DNA from: Bdellovibrionales bacterium
GTDB taxonomy: Bacteria; Bdellovibrionota; Bdellovibrionia; Bdellovibrionales; UBA1609
Assembly (NCBI GenBank): GCA_027451425.1
Contig: DAIDJH010000135.1
Location: 1-5,467, forward strand
DNA length: 5,467 nt
Reading direction: 5' to 3'
Each line of letters starts with the position of its first letter. Positions within the stretch are counted from its first letter, which is position 1. Made by a program: the position numbers and the translations under genes. The notes under the pieces are model-generated. The model was not told the DNA's origin and ran no database searches. It saw only the letters and a program-made list of their open reading frames with translations. Shown here piece after piece: positions 1 through 5,467 of the stretch.

Positions 1-277
1 CGAGTTCGCGAAGTTGTTGGGCAAGCATCTTTACGGTGATCCCTTTGATTTCGCGCTTAAGCTCCCCAAAACGTTTTTTCGAATCGCGCAGATGCCAAAT
101 AATAACAGGCTTCCACTTGCCGCCAATAATTCGAATCGCAAGTTCAACCGGGCAATGAACGGACGCGAGGGCCCGCTTGGCACCGCCGGTCTTCATTTTT
201 TTGACAAGAGCAATCTCCTGATCGCTGATTTTACAATTGCTGGTGTCTTCTCCACTGACCTCTTTGATTTCTAACAC
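1..277 (-). CDS. HxlR-family (DUF24) transcriptional regulator, N-terminal part
   Basis: This is the first 92 codons of a winged-helix regulator that leaves the window at its left edge. I read it from the reverse complement, starting at a GTG (277-275) with an AAGGAG ribosome site at 290-285, 7 bases upstream. Residues 42-57 carry the family hallmark HCPVEL followed by IGGKWK. This continues into the recognition-helix pattern RFGELKREI, then GIT.KMLAQQLREL at about 79-92. HxlR proteins are about 100-130 residues long and act as dimeric DNA-binding repressors or activators. Several members (YodB, HypR type) sense thiol-reactive compounds through the conserved Cys of the CP motif, here Cys42. 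The roughly 38 residues before that motif are longer than usual and contain a second Cys (Cys15). The gene is divergent from the peptide transporter at 457, so it may control that gene and itself; that role is inferred. The family call is secure, the ligand unknown. Confidence 0.9.
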   Translation of the reverse strand, partial: MLEIKEVSGEDTSNCKISDQEIALVKKMKTGGAKRALASVHCPVELAIRIIGGKWKPVIIWHLRDSKKRFGELKREIKGITVKMLAQQLREL

Positions 278-456
278 GATGGAACTCCTTAATTTTTTCT
301 TTTTGAATGATATTGTTTGTATTAACGCATACATTTAATTATGAAAACAAGCGAATCATAACTGTAAGGACTGGTGATGAAAAGTTAATTGTCGCTAACA
401 GAACTGTGCGTCGATATGCTAATGGTTTCAAGTTCCGCGAGTAAACGGAGGGCGAA
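278..456. promoter_or_regulatory. Divergent HxlR / peptide-transporter control region
   Basis: This AT-rich 179-bp gap must hold the promoters of both divergent genes. An inverted repeat, TGTAT-TAACGC-ATACA, lies at 318-333 (5-bp arms, 6-bp spacer), about 40 bp from the HxlR start. That position would suit an autoregulatory operator, since DUF24/HxlR regulators bind short palindromes. I could not settle on -35/-10 boxes: candidates in both directions match the consensus poorly. Short reading frames inside it, such as the six-codon one at 341, have no ribosome site and are not credited. Confidence 0.4.
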
Positions 457-1902
457 GTGACATCAACAACAGTGACGCCGGATGCTGAATCCGTTGGCTT
501 TTCTTTGCCGGGCGTGATCGCTGCGAAACTTCGCGGGCGTGAATTATTCGGGCATCCGATCGGGCTGTACATTTTATTTCTGACCGAAATGTGGGAGCGG
601 TTTTCGTACTATGGTATGCGTGCGCTTCTTATCATGTATATGACCAAATATCTGTTGGTTGATCCCGCTCGAGCACAACTTGTCTTTGGTTTTTCGGGCC
701 TTGAACACTTACTCAGCGCGATTTTTGGTAAACTTAGCGTGCAAGCGATCGGCTCGCAAATTTACGGTCTCTATACGGCGTTTGTTTATTTTACTCCGTT
801 TTTCGGCGGCATGCTTGCCGATAAAGTTTGGGGCCAGCATAAATCGGTTTTTGTCGGCGGAATTTTGATGGCGATCGGTCATTTTTTGATGGCATCGGAG
901 CGTTTTTTTCTTTTGGCGCTGCTCTTTTTAATTTTAGGCTGCGGGTGTTTTAAGCCGAACATCTCCACGCAAGTCGGCAATTTGTACCCTGAGGGAGACA
1001 ATCGCCGTGACGGTGCGTTCACGATTTTCTATATGGGCATCAACCTTGGCGCGGTGTTTTCGCCGCTGGTGTGCGGAACTTTCGGGCAAATGGTCGGTTG
1101 GGACTATGGGTTCGGCGCGGCGGGCATCGGAATGTTACTCGGGGTAATTATTTATTGGTTAGGATCGGGGCTTGTTCCGCGTGGACAAATGATGGCAGAC
1201 GGAAGTGTGGCAAAACCCGTGAAATCGCGCGAAGAGGTGAACAAAGAGCCGCTCACGAAACAAGATTGGCGGCAAATTTGGGCGCTTGTGATACTTTGTC
1301 TTTTTAACGTCGCATTTTGGGCTATTTACGAGCAACAGGGCAATACGCTTCAACTGTGGGCGGCGGATCGCACAAACTGGCATCTTTTGGGATTCAATAT
1401 CCCATCGAGCTGGTATCAATCGTTCAACCCGGCTTACATTATTATCTTTGCCCCGTTTCTCGACATATTTTGGAATTGGCAATCTAAGCGCGGCAAAGAG
1501 CCTTCAACCGTTATCAAAATGGGGATTGGCTGCCTGCTCTGCGGGCTTGCCTACTTGATTATGATTGCGGCGGCGCGAATTGTTTCTCCGGGTGAGCGCG
1601 GCAGCGTGATGTGGCTTGCCACAACGACTTGGGTTTTCACGATGGGGGAACTCTACTTGTCGCCGACGGGGCTTTCGCTTGTCACCAAAGTGGCGCCAAA
1701 GCGACTTGTCAACACGATGATGGGCGTATGGTTTTTCTCATATTTTCTCGGCGATTGGTTCGCCGGCGATATCGGAATGCTCTACAATGTGATAACAAAA
1801 GAGCACTTCTTTGCATTTCTGACCACAATAGGAGTGGCGACGGGCTTCATTTTCTTTTTGCTCAAACGGCCGCTCAGTCGTAGCATAGGGACCGAGATTT
1901 AG
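457..1902 (+). CDS. Proton-dependent oligopeptide transporter (POT/PTR2 family, MFS)
   Basis: This is a complete 481-residue inner-membrane symporter that imports di- and tripeptides with protons; POT proteins are usually 450-520 residues long. The GTG start at 457 is preceded by GGAGG (447-451, 5-base spacing), and an in-frame stop at 442-444 excludes anything further upstream. TM1 carries the signature E44-MW-ERFSYYG (residues 44-53), the ExxERFxYY proton-coupling motif. An MFS A-like loop, ADKVWGQHK, spans 121-129. FKPN is at 165-168 and the PTR2 signature FYMGINLGA at 191-199. TM7 has FWAIYEQQG with E292, and TM10 has GELYLSPTG with E398 and S402, the usual peptide and proton residues. 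All key residues look present, so it should be functional. The hydrophilic stretch at about 243-270 is the usual linker between the two six-helix bundles. It is divergent from HxlR and may be cotranscribed with the permease remnant downstream. Substrate specificity cannot be read from the sequence. Confidence 0.95.
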   Translation: MTSTTVTPDAESVGFSLPGVIAAKLRGRELFGHPIGLYILFLTEMWERFSYYGMRALLIMYMTKYLLVDPARAQLVFGFSGLEHLLSAIFGKLSVQAIGSQIYGLYTAFVYFTPFFGGMLADKVWGQHKSVFVGGILMAIGHFLMASERFFLLALLFLILGCGCFKPNISTQVGNLYPEGDNRRDGAFTIFYMGINLGAVFSPLVCGTFGQMVGWDYGFGAAGIGMLLGVIIYWLGSGLVPRGQMMADGSVAKPVKSREEVNKEPLTKQDWRQIWALVILCLFNVAFWAIYEQQGNTLQLWAADRTNWHLLGFNIPSSWYQSFNPAYIIIFAPFLDIFWNWQSKRGKEPSTVIKMGIGCLLCGLAYLIMIAAARIVSPGERGSVMWLATTTWVFTMGELYLSPTGLSLVTKVAPKRLVNTMMGVWFFSYFLGDWFAGDIGMLYNVITKEHFFAFLTTIGVATGFIFFLLKRPLSRSIGTEI

Positions 1903-1904
1903 AC

Positions 1905-2126
1905 ATGAAGGGTACTCTCTCGTTATTTTGTTTTTTATTCGTGATTTGCGCTTGGGGACACGCGGGCGAAGTGCGTGAAGGCCGAGGCAAGGTTATGGGC
2001 GCGCGCGCACTCCTGACTGAAATTCCCTCGACTCTTTATCGGTGTAGACATCCCCATAATGGGTCTACCCCCGATGAAGTACAAAACATTAAAGCTTCGG
2101 TCGCAAGCGGCCAAGCTCATCGTTAA
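1905..2126 (+). CDS. Small hypothetical ORF with signal-peptide-like N-terminus
   Basis: A 73-codon frame starts with ATG two bases after the transporter stop, a spacing typical of translational coupling. Residues 1-20 look like a Sec signal peptide: Lys2, then a hydrophobic core TLSLFCFLFVICAW, then GHA as a possible cleavage site before Gly21-Glu22. The remaining 50 or so residues are polar and basic, and I recognise no domain. No clear ribosome site precedes it. Its second half overlaps several possible RNA stems (1970-2122). It may be a real small secreted protein, the start of a decayed secreted-protein gene (a neighbouring gene is also broken), or chance reading through a structured leader. 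I favour the last two slightly. Confidence 0.35.
   Translation: MKGTLSLFCFLFVICAWGHAGEVREGRGKVMGARALLTEIPSTLYRCRHPHNGSTPDEVQNIKASVASGQAHR
1970..2122 (+). ncRNA. Candidate structured leader RNA upstream of the permease
   Basis: Three stems can be drawn by eye in 150 bases just before the permease start. The first pairs AGTGCGTG (1970-1977) with CGCGCACT (2004-2011), 8 bp with one G-U. The second is a hairpin at 2038-2075: ATCGG pairs with CCGAT, then after a small internal loop GTAGAC (2044-2049) pairs with GTCTAC (2063-2068). The third, at 2093-2117, pairs AGCTT with AAGCT and GGTCG with CGGCC around a CAAG loop, with one bulged C. An alternative pairing, CGATGA (2072-2077) with TCATCG (2117-2122), would compete with hairpins two and three and could form a switch. 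No U-tract follows, so any control would be at translation. It matches no riboswitch class I could recognise (T-box, lysine, glycine, SAM, TPP and cobalamin signatures were looked for). Conservation has not been tested, and chance pairing in a coding or decayed region is possible. Confidence 0.3.
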
Positions 2127-2160
2127 TAACATACGGGCCCTGGCGCCTTAAGGAGAAGAC

Positions 2161-2673
2161 ATGTCAGATTCTTTGTCTCACGCACAAGCGTCGGAGAACT
2201 CGGGTGAAACCACGAGTCTTGTGCGGCAGCTGGGGTTGTGGTCCGCCGTTTTCATGTGCATGGGGAGTGAGATCGGGTCCGGCGTATTTTTGGTTTCATC
2301 GGACATTGCAAGTGCGTTGAGTTCGCCGATGATGGGGCTCCTCGTATGGGTCGTGGCCGGAGCAATTTCTCTGGCGGGCGCATTGATTTTTGCTGAGCTT
2401 GGGACAATGTTCCCGCGTGCGGGCGGACAATACGTGTTTTTGCGTGAATCGTATCATCCGCTTCTTGCGTTTTTGTACGGATGGACGCTTATTTTCGTGA
2501 TTCAGGCGGGCACGATCGCGGGACTTGCTGCCGCGTTTGCGAAATTCATGTCGCCATTTTTTCCACTGACTCAAGCCGGTAAAGATGTTGAGGCGACAAT
2601 AATTATTATTGTTCTGACGTTAATGAATTTTGTCGGGATTAAGCGGGGGGCGCAACTTCTCGACGCCGTCTGA
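2161..2673 (+). pseudogene. APC-family amino-acid permease, truncated after TM5
   Basis: The ATG at 2161 has a good ribosome site, AAGGAG, at 2150-2155 with 5-base spacing. The 170 residues match the N-terminal third of the amino acid-polyamine-organocation (APC/LAT-like) family, which imports or exchanges amino acids across the inner membrane. TM1 holds the unwound substrate-binding motif GSEIGSGVF at 35-43. It is followed by WVVAGAISLAGALIFAELG (63-81) and PRAGGQY (85-91). GW at 107-108 lies in TM3, and TM5 ends in NFVGIKRGAQLLDAV. Family members normally continue from this point into a V-K linker and TM6 to TM12, for a total near 440-500 residues. Here a TGA follows at 2671 and unrelated TVP38-type sequence takes over. 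The transport core (TM6, TM8, TM10) is missing, so the product cannot be a working permease. Codon use and motifs are intact up to the break, suggesting a recent event. Confidence 0.85.
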
Positions 2674-2685
2674 TCATATTTGGGT
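2640..2685 (+). other. Probable deletion (or assembly) junction between permease and TVP38 gene
   Basis: Permease-like coding holds in one frame up to about 2670 (GIKRGAQLLDAV). TVP38-like coding begins in the frame shifted by -1 at about 2661 (RRRLIIFGLVAIVV). The TVP38 frame is open back to a TAA at 2640-2642. It contains no ATG or GTG there, and the only weak start candidates are CTG at 2670 and TTG at 2685. Fusion of the two genes by loss of about 0.9 kb or more is the simplest reading. A run of six G lies at 2645-2650, and slippage there by -1 would join the two frames. Confidence 0.7.
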
Positions 2686-3365
2686 TGGTCGCCATTGTTG
2701 TACTTTATAAAATCGTTTTTTGGCGCGCCATCAGCCTTGAATTTTTGCAAACCCATCAAGCGCAGTGGCAAATCTATTATTTGGCTCACCCATGGTCCGC
2801 CGTTTTTATTTTCGCTTTGGTCTATATCTTTTTGACGTCAATATCTTTTCCTGGCGCAACGGTGTTCACGCTTTTGGGCGGTGGTTTGTTTGGCCGCGTA
2901 GTCGGCACTGCCGTGTGTTCGGTCGCCTCGACAATTGGCGCAACCATCGCCTTCTTACTTGCACGTTGGATATTTCGTAGCATGCTCGAAGAACGCCACA
3001 GTGAAAGACTTAAGACGTTGCGCGAAGGAGTGGCGAGAAACGAAATCGCTTATTTGCTATCGCTACGTTTAAATCCGATCATGCCCTTTTGGTTGATTAA
3101 TCTTTTGATGGGCCTCACCTCGATTTCTACCTTAAGATATTTTTGGGTCAGTCAGTTGGGGATGATTCCTGGCGCGATTTTATACGTGAACGCCGGCACC
3201 AAGCTCGCGCACTTGAAGTCGATTCGCGACGTGGTCACTCCATCTGTTCTGAGCTCTTTTTTGCTTTTGGCCGCATTTCCCATCGTTGTTCGATTGATAA
3301 TGACCAATTTGGCAAAACGAATTCCGCGTCGCGCGGATTCTTCGGATACGTCATGCACGCGATAG
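2685..3365 (+). CDS. TVP38/TMEM64 family (DedA superfamily) membrane protein, N-terminus truncated
   Basis: From the first possible TTG this frame gives 226 residues of an integral inner-membrane protein with the VTT/SNARE-associated domain. The region SFPGATVFTLLGGGLFG (54-70) is the family's first signature. GATIAFLLARWIFR (85-98) follows, and then the second signature, LRLNPIMPFWLINLLMGLT (127-145), with LGMIPGAILYVNAG at 158-171. Family members are typically 220-250 residues, and DedA relatives act in lipid scrambling or transport and membrane homeostasis; the precise role of bacterial TVP38 proteins is unclear. In-frame sequence upstream of the TTG (RRRLIIFG from about 2661) also looks like authentic family N-terminus. 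Only the first few codons and the native start therefore seem lost. No ribosome site precedes TTG 2685; reinitiation after the permease TGA at 2671 is the likeliest way it is still made. The domain itself is intact. Its stop is 29 bp from the end of the convergent minus-strand gene. Confidence 0.85.
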   Translation: MVAIVVLYKIVFWRAISLEFLQTHQAQWQIYYLAHPWSAVFIFALVYIFLTSISFPGATVFTLLGGGLFGRVVGTAVCSVASTIGATIAFLLARWIFRSMLEERHSERLKTLREGVARNEIAYLLSLRLNPIMPFWLINLLMGLTSISTLRYFWVSQLGMIPGAILYVNAGTKLAHLKSIRDVVTPSVLSSFLLLAAFPIVVRLIMTNLAKRIPRRADSSDTSCTR

Positions 3366-3394
3366 ACCCGTTGAAAACTATAGCCTGCGGGCGG

Positions 3395-3835
3395 TCATAA
3401 AAAAATCAAAGCGCAACCGATCGGCAGAAAAATCCAGTATTCTATGGGAGCGACCAAGAACCATCTCGGGTGCCATGGGATGTACTTCTTCTTAAACTTT
3501 TTGATACCGTAACCGGGGTTAATGACAAACCATAAAAAATCCTCGGCGATCCAAAATATGATAAAACCGCCGATCACGCGGGCTTCTTGCCAAGAGCTCC
3601 ATCGATGGAAAAAGAAAAAGGGTATATGAAAAAATAAAATAACGAAGCTCAAAACCCAAGCGTGATAACCGGTCATCGGACGTCCGCCAAAAAACACATC
3701 CAAAAGCCAGTGCTTTTCAATTCGCCAGGTCGGGAGATTTTTTGCCCACCCTTCTGTACCTTCAATTTGTACTTCGACCTGGGCAAAAAAATAAGAGAGA
3801 ACCAGCAAAAATCCGATGTAAAGCGCGTTGAACAT
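3395..3835 (-). CDS. Conserved-looking small membrane protein of unknown function
   Basis: A 146-residue protein starts at ATG 3835-3833, four bases after the stop of the LolA-like gene, so the two probably form an operon; its ribosome site is weak. Four hydrophobic segments are visible at about 4-20, 59-77, 84-105 and 126-146. The loops carry motif-like clusters rather than random sequence: EGTEGWAKNLPTW (25-37), GGRPMTGYH (50-58), an acidic pair inside TM3 (E98-D99, in AEDFLWFVINP) and the basic stretch KKFKKKYIPWH (112-122). The many Trp, His and acidic residues at membrane boundaries suggest a conserved active or binding site, but I do not recognise a named family and do not assign a function. 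Its partner suggests a cell-envelope role. The reading frame is surely real, given its composition and operon position. Confidence 0.8.
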   Translation of the reverse strand: MFNALYIGFLLVLSYFFAQVEVQIEGTEGWAKNLPTWRIEKHWLLDVFFGGRPMTGYHAWVLSFVILFFHIPFFFFHRWSSWQEARVIGGFIIFWIAEDFLWFVINPGYGIKKFKKKYIPWHPRWFLVAPIEYWIFLPIGCALIFL

Positions 3836-3839
3836 TCAG

Positions 3840-4610
3840 CTACCACACATTTTTTAGCGCGTCCGGGGTAAAATCCGCCCGGGTTAATTTACCGTTTATA
3901 ACGATATGCGAGAGTTGCACGTTTGTTCCTCTTTTCTTAACTACATTCCAAATCTTGATTAGGCGCGCGCGATAAATATGACCTGCATAAACGCGATAAT
4001 CGTTAAACTGTACGGTCTTTTCTAGATCTTTGCCAATGTAGTACTCCGTCTTTTGCGGGAGGTAGGTTGGCAATGAAAAATAAATAATAGCTTGAGAATA
4101 GATGCTGGTGCCTTTGCGTGGAGTTATCTGCACGACTGCCGATTTGGCGTTTTTATTGATCAGTTTTGCCTTTGCGCCGGTGATAGCCGCAGGATTTAAA
4201 TCTTCGGGGGCGAGTTCGGAACCAAGAACCCCGGCCGATTTATTGGCAACGGCAATGCGGCGAATCTGATTGCTTGCTGGTAGATAAAGCCATTGTTTTG
4301 TGTTGGCACCATGAACAATAGTTAAAAGCGACGTCCCTTTGTCGCCGGCGGGGGACGTCATTCTGACAATAGCTCGAAATCCACCTTTCGTGATTAGCGT
4401 TTGAATATTCATCTCGAGGATATTGGTGTCGCCACTCGATTTTATGATCTGAAGAACAATGTGCGCCTGGTCGCTTTTTGACTCTAGCTTGTGGCGGGCA
4501 TTTTCAAGAATTTCTCGGGATTGGTCAGCGAGGGCTACTGGCAGCTGAAAAGAAAAAATAAAGCTGAACAGCAATACCAAAGGAGAAAAATTTTTCGACG
4601 CTAAGCCCAT
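3840..4610 (-). CDS. LolA-like periplasmic protein (TP0789-type outer-membrane lipoprotein-sorting family)
   Basis: This is a 256-residue exported protein of the LolA-like superfamily (COG2834/LolA_like type). Residues 1-28 form a Sec signal peptide (Lys6, hydrophobic 10-27) with an A26-L27-A28 cleavage motif. The mature part shows the family's strand pattern: RMTSPAGDKGTSLL (83-96), WLYLPASNQIRRI (107-119), a GSELAPEDL element (130-138; many relatives have GSDF..EDL) and a C-terminal half-barrel with YYIGKDLEKTVQF (190-202). Such proteins are half-barrel periplasmic carriers thought to handle lipoprotein or lipid cargo, commonly encoded with MMPL/RND exporters and outer-membrane proteins. 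Here the neighbours are a small membrane protein downstream and a divergent secreted barrel. The ATG at 4610 has no Shine-Dalgarno sequence, and a promoter match ends only about 6 bases upstream, so the message may be leaderless. It is distinct from canonical LolA, and its cargo is unknown. Confidence 0.88.
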   Translation of the reverse strand: MGLASKNFSPLVLLFSFIFSFQLPVALADQSREILENARHKLESKSDQAHIVLQIIKSSGDTNILEMNIQTLITKGGFRAIVRMTSPAGDKGTSLLTIVHGANTKQWLYLPASNQIRRIAVANKSAGVLGSELAPEDLNPAAITGAKAKLINKNAKSAVVQITPRKGTSIYSQAIIYFSLPTYLPQKTEYYIGKDLEKTVQFNDYRVYAGHIYRARLIKIWNVVKKRGTNVQLSHIVINGKLTRADFTPDALKNVW

Positions 4611-4616
4611 TTAATC

Positions 4617-4646
4617 AAAATAAGGTTCTCAAGCTGCATCAATCAA
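4617..4646 (-). promoter_or_regulatory. Candidate sigma70-type promoter for the LolA-like operon
   Basis: On the minus strand TTGATT (4646-4641) lies 17 bases before TTATTT (4623-4618); the alternative TATTTT (4622-4617) gives 18. Only six or seven bases separate the -10 box from the ATG at 4610. Transcription would start at or near the start codon, in line with the absence of a ribosome site. The match is by eye. Confidence 0.35.
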
Positions 4647-4679
4647 TGGAAAAATGTTGCCGGGGGTTATGTAAGGGTC

Positions 4680-5467
4680 ATGAAGATTGTGTATTTCATT
4701 TTTCTCTCGATCTTTGTCTCGCCCGCATATGCGGCATCGGGTCGAATCACACTGCGCGAGAACGTCTATTTGAACGAGCAACCTAGCCCTGTCCCGCAAA
4801 GCGATAGTGAAGTCATACTGCAGTACGAATCAAAGACGCCGCTTTCTAATAACTGGCTTTTTCAGTTTCAGCCGGATTTGAGAATGTTTGAGGCGCCGCA
4901 ACCGAACACATTCGCCGCTGATTTTAACGGGCGAAATACTTATCTCAAGGAGCGGACCAACGACCTGTATGTGGAATTCGGCAGCTTTATTAAAGAATGG
5001 GAGGGCACCGACGGAATCAACCCAATGGACATCGCGACTGTCAAAACGTATCGCGACCCGATCAATGCAGAAAGCCTGGGCTCATGGGGAGTTGCCGTAA
5101 AATCACGCGGCAGTACGGCGTGGTCGTGGGAGTTCTTGTACGTCCCTTGGCAAACTTCTGCAATCATGCCGCTTAGCTATTCGGGCTGGTGGCCGCGCAC
5201 GACGACGTTGCCGCTCAGTCTGAACAATGAAAGTGTTCTTTTGCCGGGAGAAGTCACCTATGCCATCGATTCGCCACAAATTTTAAACCATGCCGATGAA
5301 AATAATTTTGGTGCACGCCTTCAGTTTCACGGTGAATCGTGGGATGCTGCTTTGGCGGGGTTTCAAGGGCAATCTCAGATCCCGGTATTTCGTCCGACTC
5401 TCAGTGGTAATTTGATCGAGACATCTCCGTCTACTGTTCTACAATTAACAGACCCAGTTCACATGCA
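4680..5467 (+). CDS. Predicted outer-membrane beta-barrel protein (DUF1302/porin-like), N-terminal part
   Basis: An open frame of 262 codons runs from ATG 4680 to the right edge without a stop. It begins with a clear Sec signal peptide, MKIVYFIFLSIFVSPAYA, with an AYA cleavage site at 16-18. The mature part alternates polar and aromatic residues in short amphipathic strands typical of outer-membrane barrels (LFQFQPDLRMF at 60-70, LYVEFGSF at 96-103, WSWEFLYVPW at 148-157, GARLQFHG at 211-218). The stretch WEGTDGINPMDI (107-118), followed by RDP and later P-LSYSGWWPR (164-173), resembles the NP-D region of DUF1302-like and related porin families; this is a tentative match from memory. AAGGG (4673-4677) is only 2 bases from the ATG, and a GGGGG at 4662-4666 is rather far, so the ribosome site is not ideal. 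It is divergent from the LolA-like gene, 69 bp away, which suggests a joint envelope-transport function. Confidence 0.75.
   Translation, partial: MKIVYFIFLSIFVSPAYAASGRITLRENVYLNEQPSPVPQSDSEVILQYESKTPLSNNWLFQFQPDLRMFEAPQPNTFAADFNGRNTYLKERTNDLYVEFGSFIKEWEGTDGINPMDIATVKTYRDPINAESLGSWGVAVKSRGSTAWSWEFLYVPWQTSAIMPLSYSGWWPRTTTLPLSLNNESVLLPGEVTYAIDSPQILNHADENNFGARLQFHGESWDAALAGFQGQSQIPVFRPTLSGNLIETSPSTVLQLTDPVHM

Noticed and set aside
14..274. Plus-strand open frame at the left edge
   Set aside because: It is the antisense of the HxlR coding sequence, whose family motifs and ribosome site are clear on the minus strand.
341..361. Six-codon ATG frame upstream of the peptide transporter, as a leader peptide
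   Set aside because: No Shine-Dalgarno sequence, no attenuator-like structure after it and no repeated regulatory codon.
1999..2010. Alternating GCGCGCGCGCAC tract, possible Z-DNA
   Set aside because: It is only 12 bases long and more simply explained as part of the stem or the GC-rich ORF.
1935..2132. Minus-strand 65-codon frame opposite the small ORF
   Set aside because: No ribosome site, no recognisable domain, and it overlaps plus-strand signals in the same operon.
2596..2612. Perfect 17-bp palindrome ACAATAAT-T-ATTATTGT inside the permease remnant
   Set aside because: It encodes a Thr-Ile-Ile-Ile-Ile-Val run in TM5, so it follows from repeated ATT/ATA codons; an intragenic operator there is unlikely.
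3365..3410. Possible bidirectional terminator between the convergent genes (GACC/GGTC and CCCG/CGGG arms, A-run after)
   Set aside because: Arms are only 4 bp with a long loop, and the A-run is on the wrong side to serve as a U-tract for either strand.
4888..5167. Other open frames on both strands inside the barrel gene
   Set aside because: They lie within the signal-peptide-bearing frame from 4680 and show no family features of their own.

Overview
The window looks like a chromosomal segment of a Gram-negative bacterium. Three gene products are expected outside or across the inner membrane: a periplasmic LolA-like protein, a predicted outer-membrane barrel, and a small secreted ORF. GC content is moderate, and AAGGAG/GGAGG-type ribosome sites precede several genes. 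The mix of a peptide transporter, an amino-acid permease, a TP0789-type LolA-like protein and a DUF1302-like barrel would suit Bdellovibrionota or another former deltaproteobacterial lineage, but this is inference and nothing in the window fixes the taxon.

Left part (1-1902): a partial HxlR-family regulator on the minus strand is divergent from a complete POT/PTR2 proton-dependent oligopeptide transporter on the plus strand. The 179-bp intergenic region contains a small inverted repeat that could be an operator.

Middle part (1903-3365): two bases after the transporter stop begins a 73-codon ORF with a signal-peptide-like N-terminus. Its second half overlaps several potential RNA stems. It is followed by an APC-family amino-acid permease that is cut off after about 170 of the usual 440-500 residues, and directly by a TVP38/TMEM64 (DedA-superfamily) membrane protein that lacks a normal start codon. 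The two sequences meet within a few codons near 2661-2670. This looks like a deletion, or possibly a mis-assembly, that removed the permease C-terminus and the first codons of the TVP38 gene. It is the most unusual feature of the window.

Right part (3395-5467): a minus-strand pair encodes a LolA-like periplasmic protein and, 4 bp downstream, a small unrecognised four-helix membrane protein with strongly patterned motifs. Divergent from it, across a 69-bp gap, runs a secreted, probably outer-membrane beta-barrel protein that leaves the window. The LolA-like protein plus barrel resembles envelope lipid or lipoprotein trafficking modules that usually also contain an RND/MMPL exporter; none is visible here.

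No rRNA, tRNA, CRISPR array, insertion sequence or convincing intrinsic terminator was seen.
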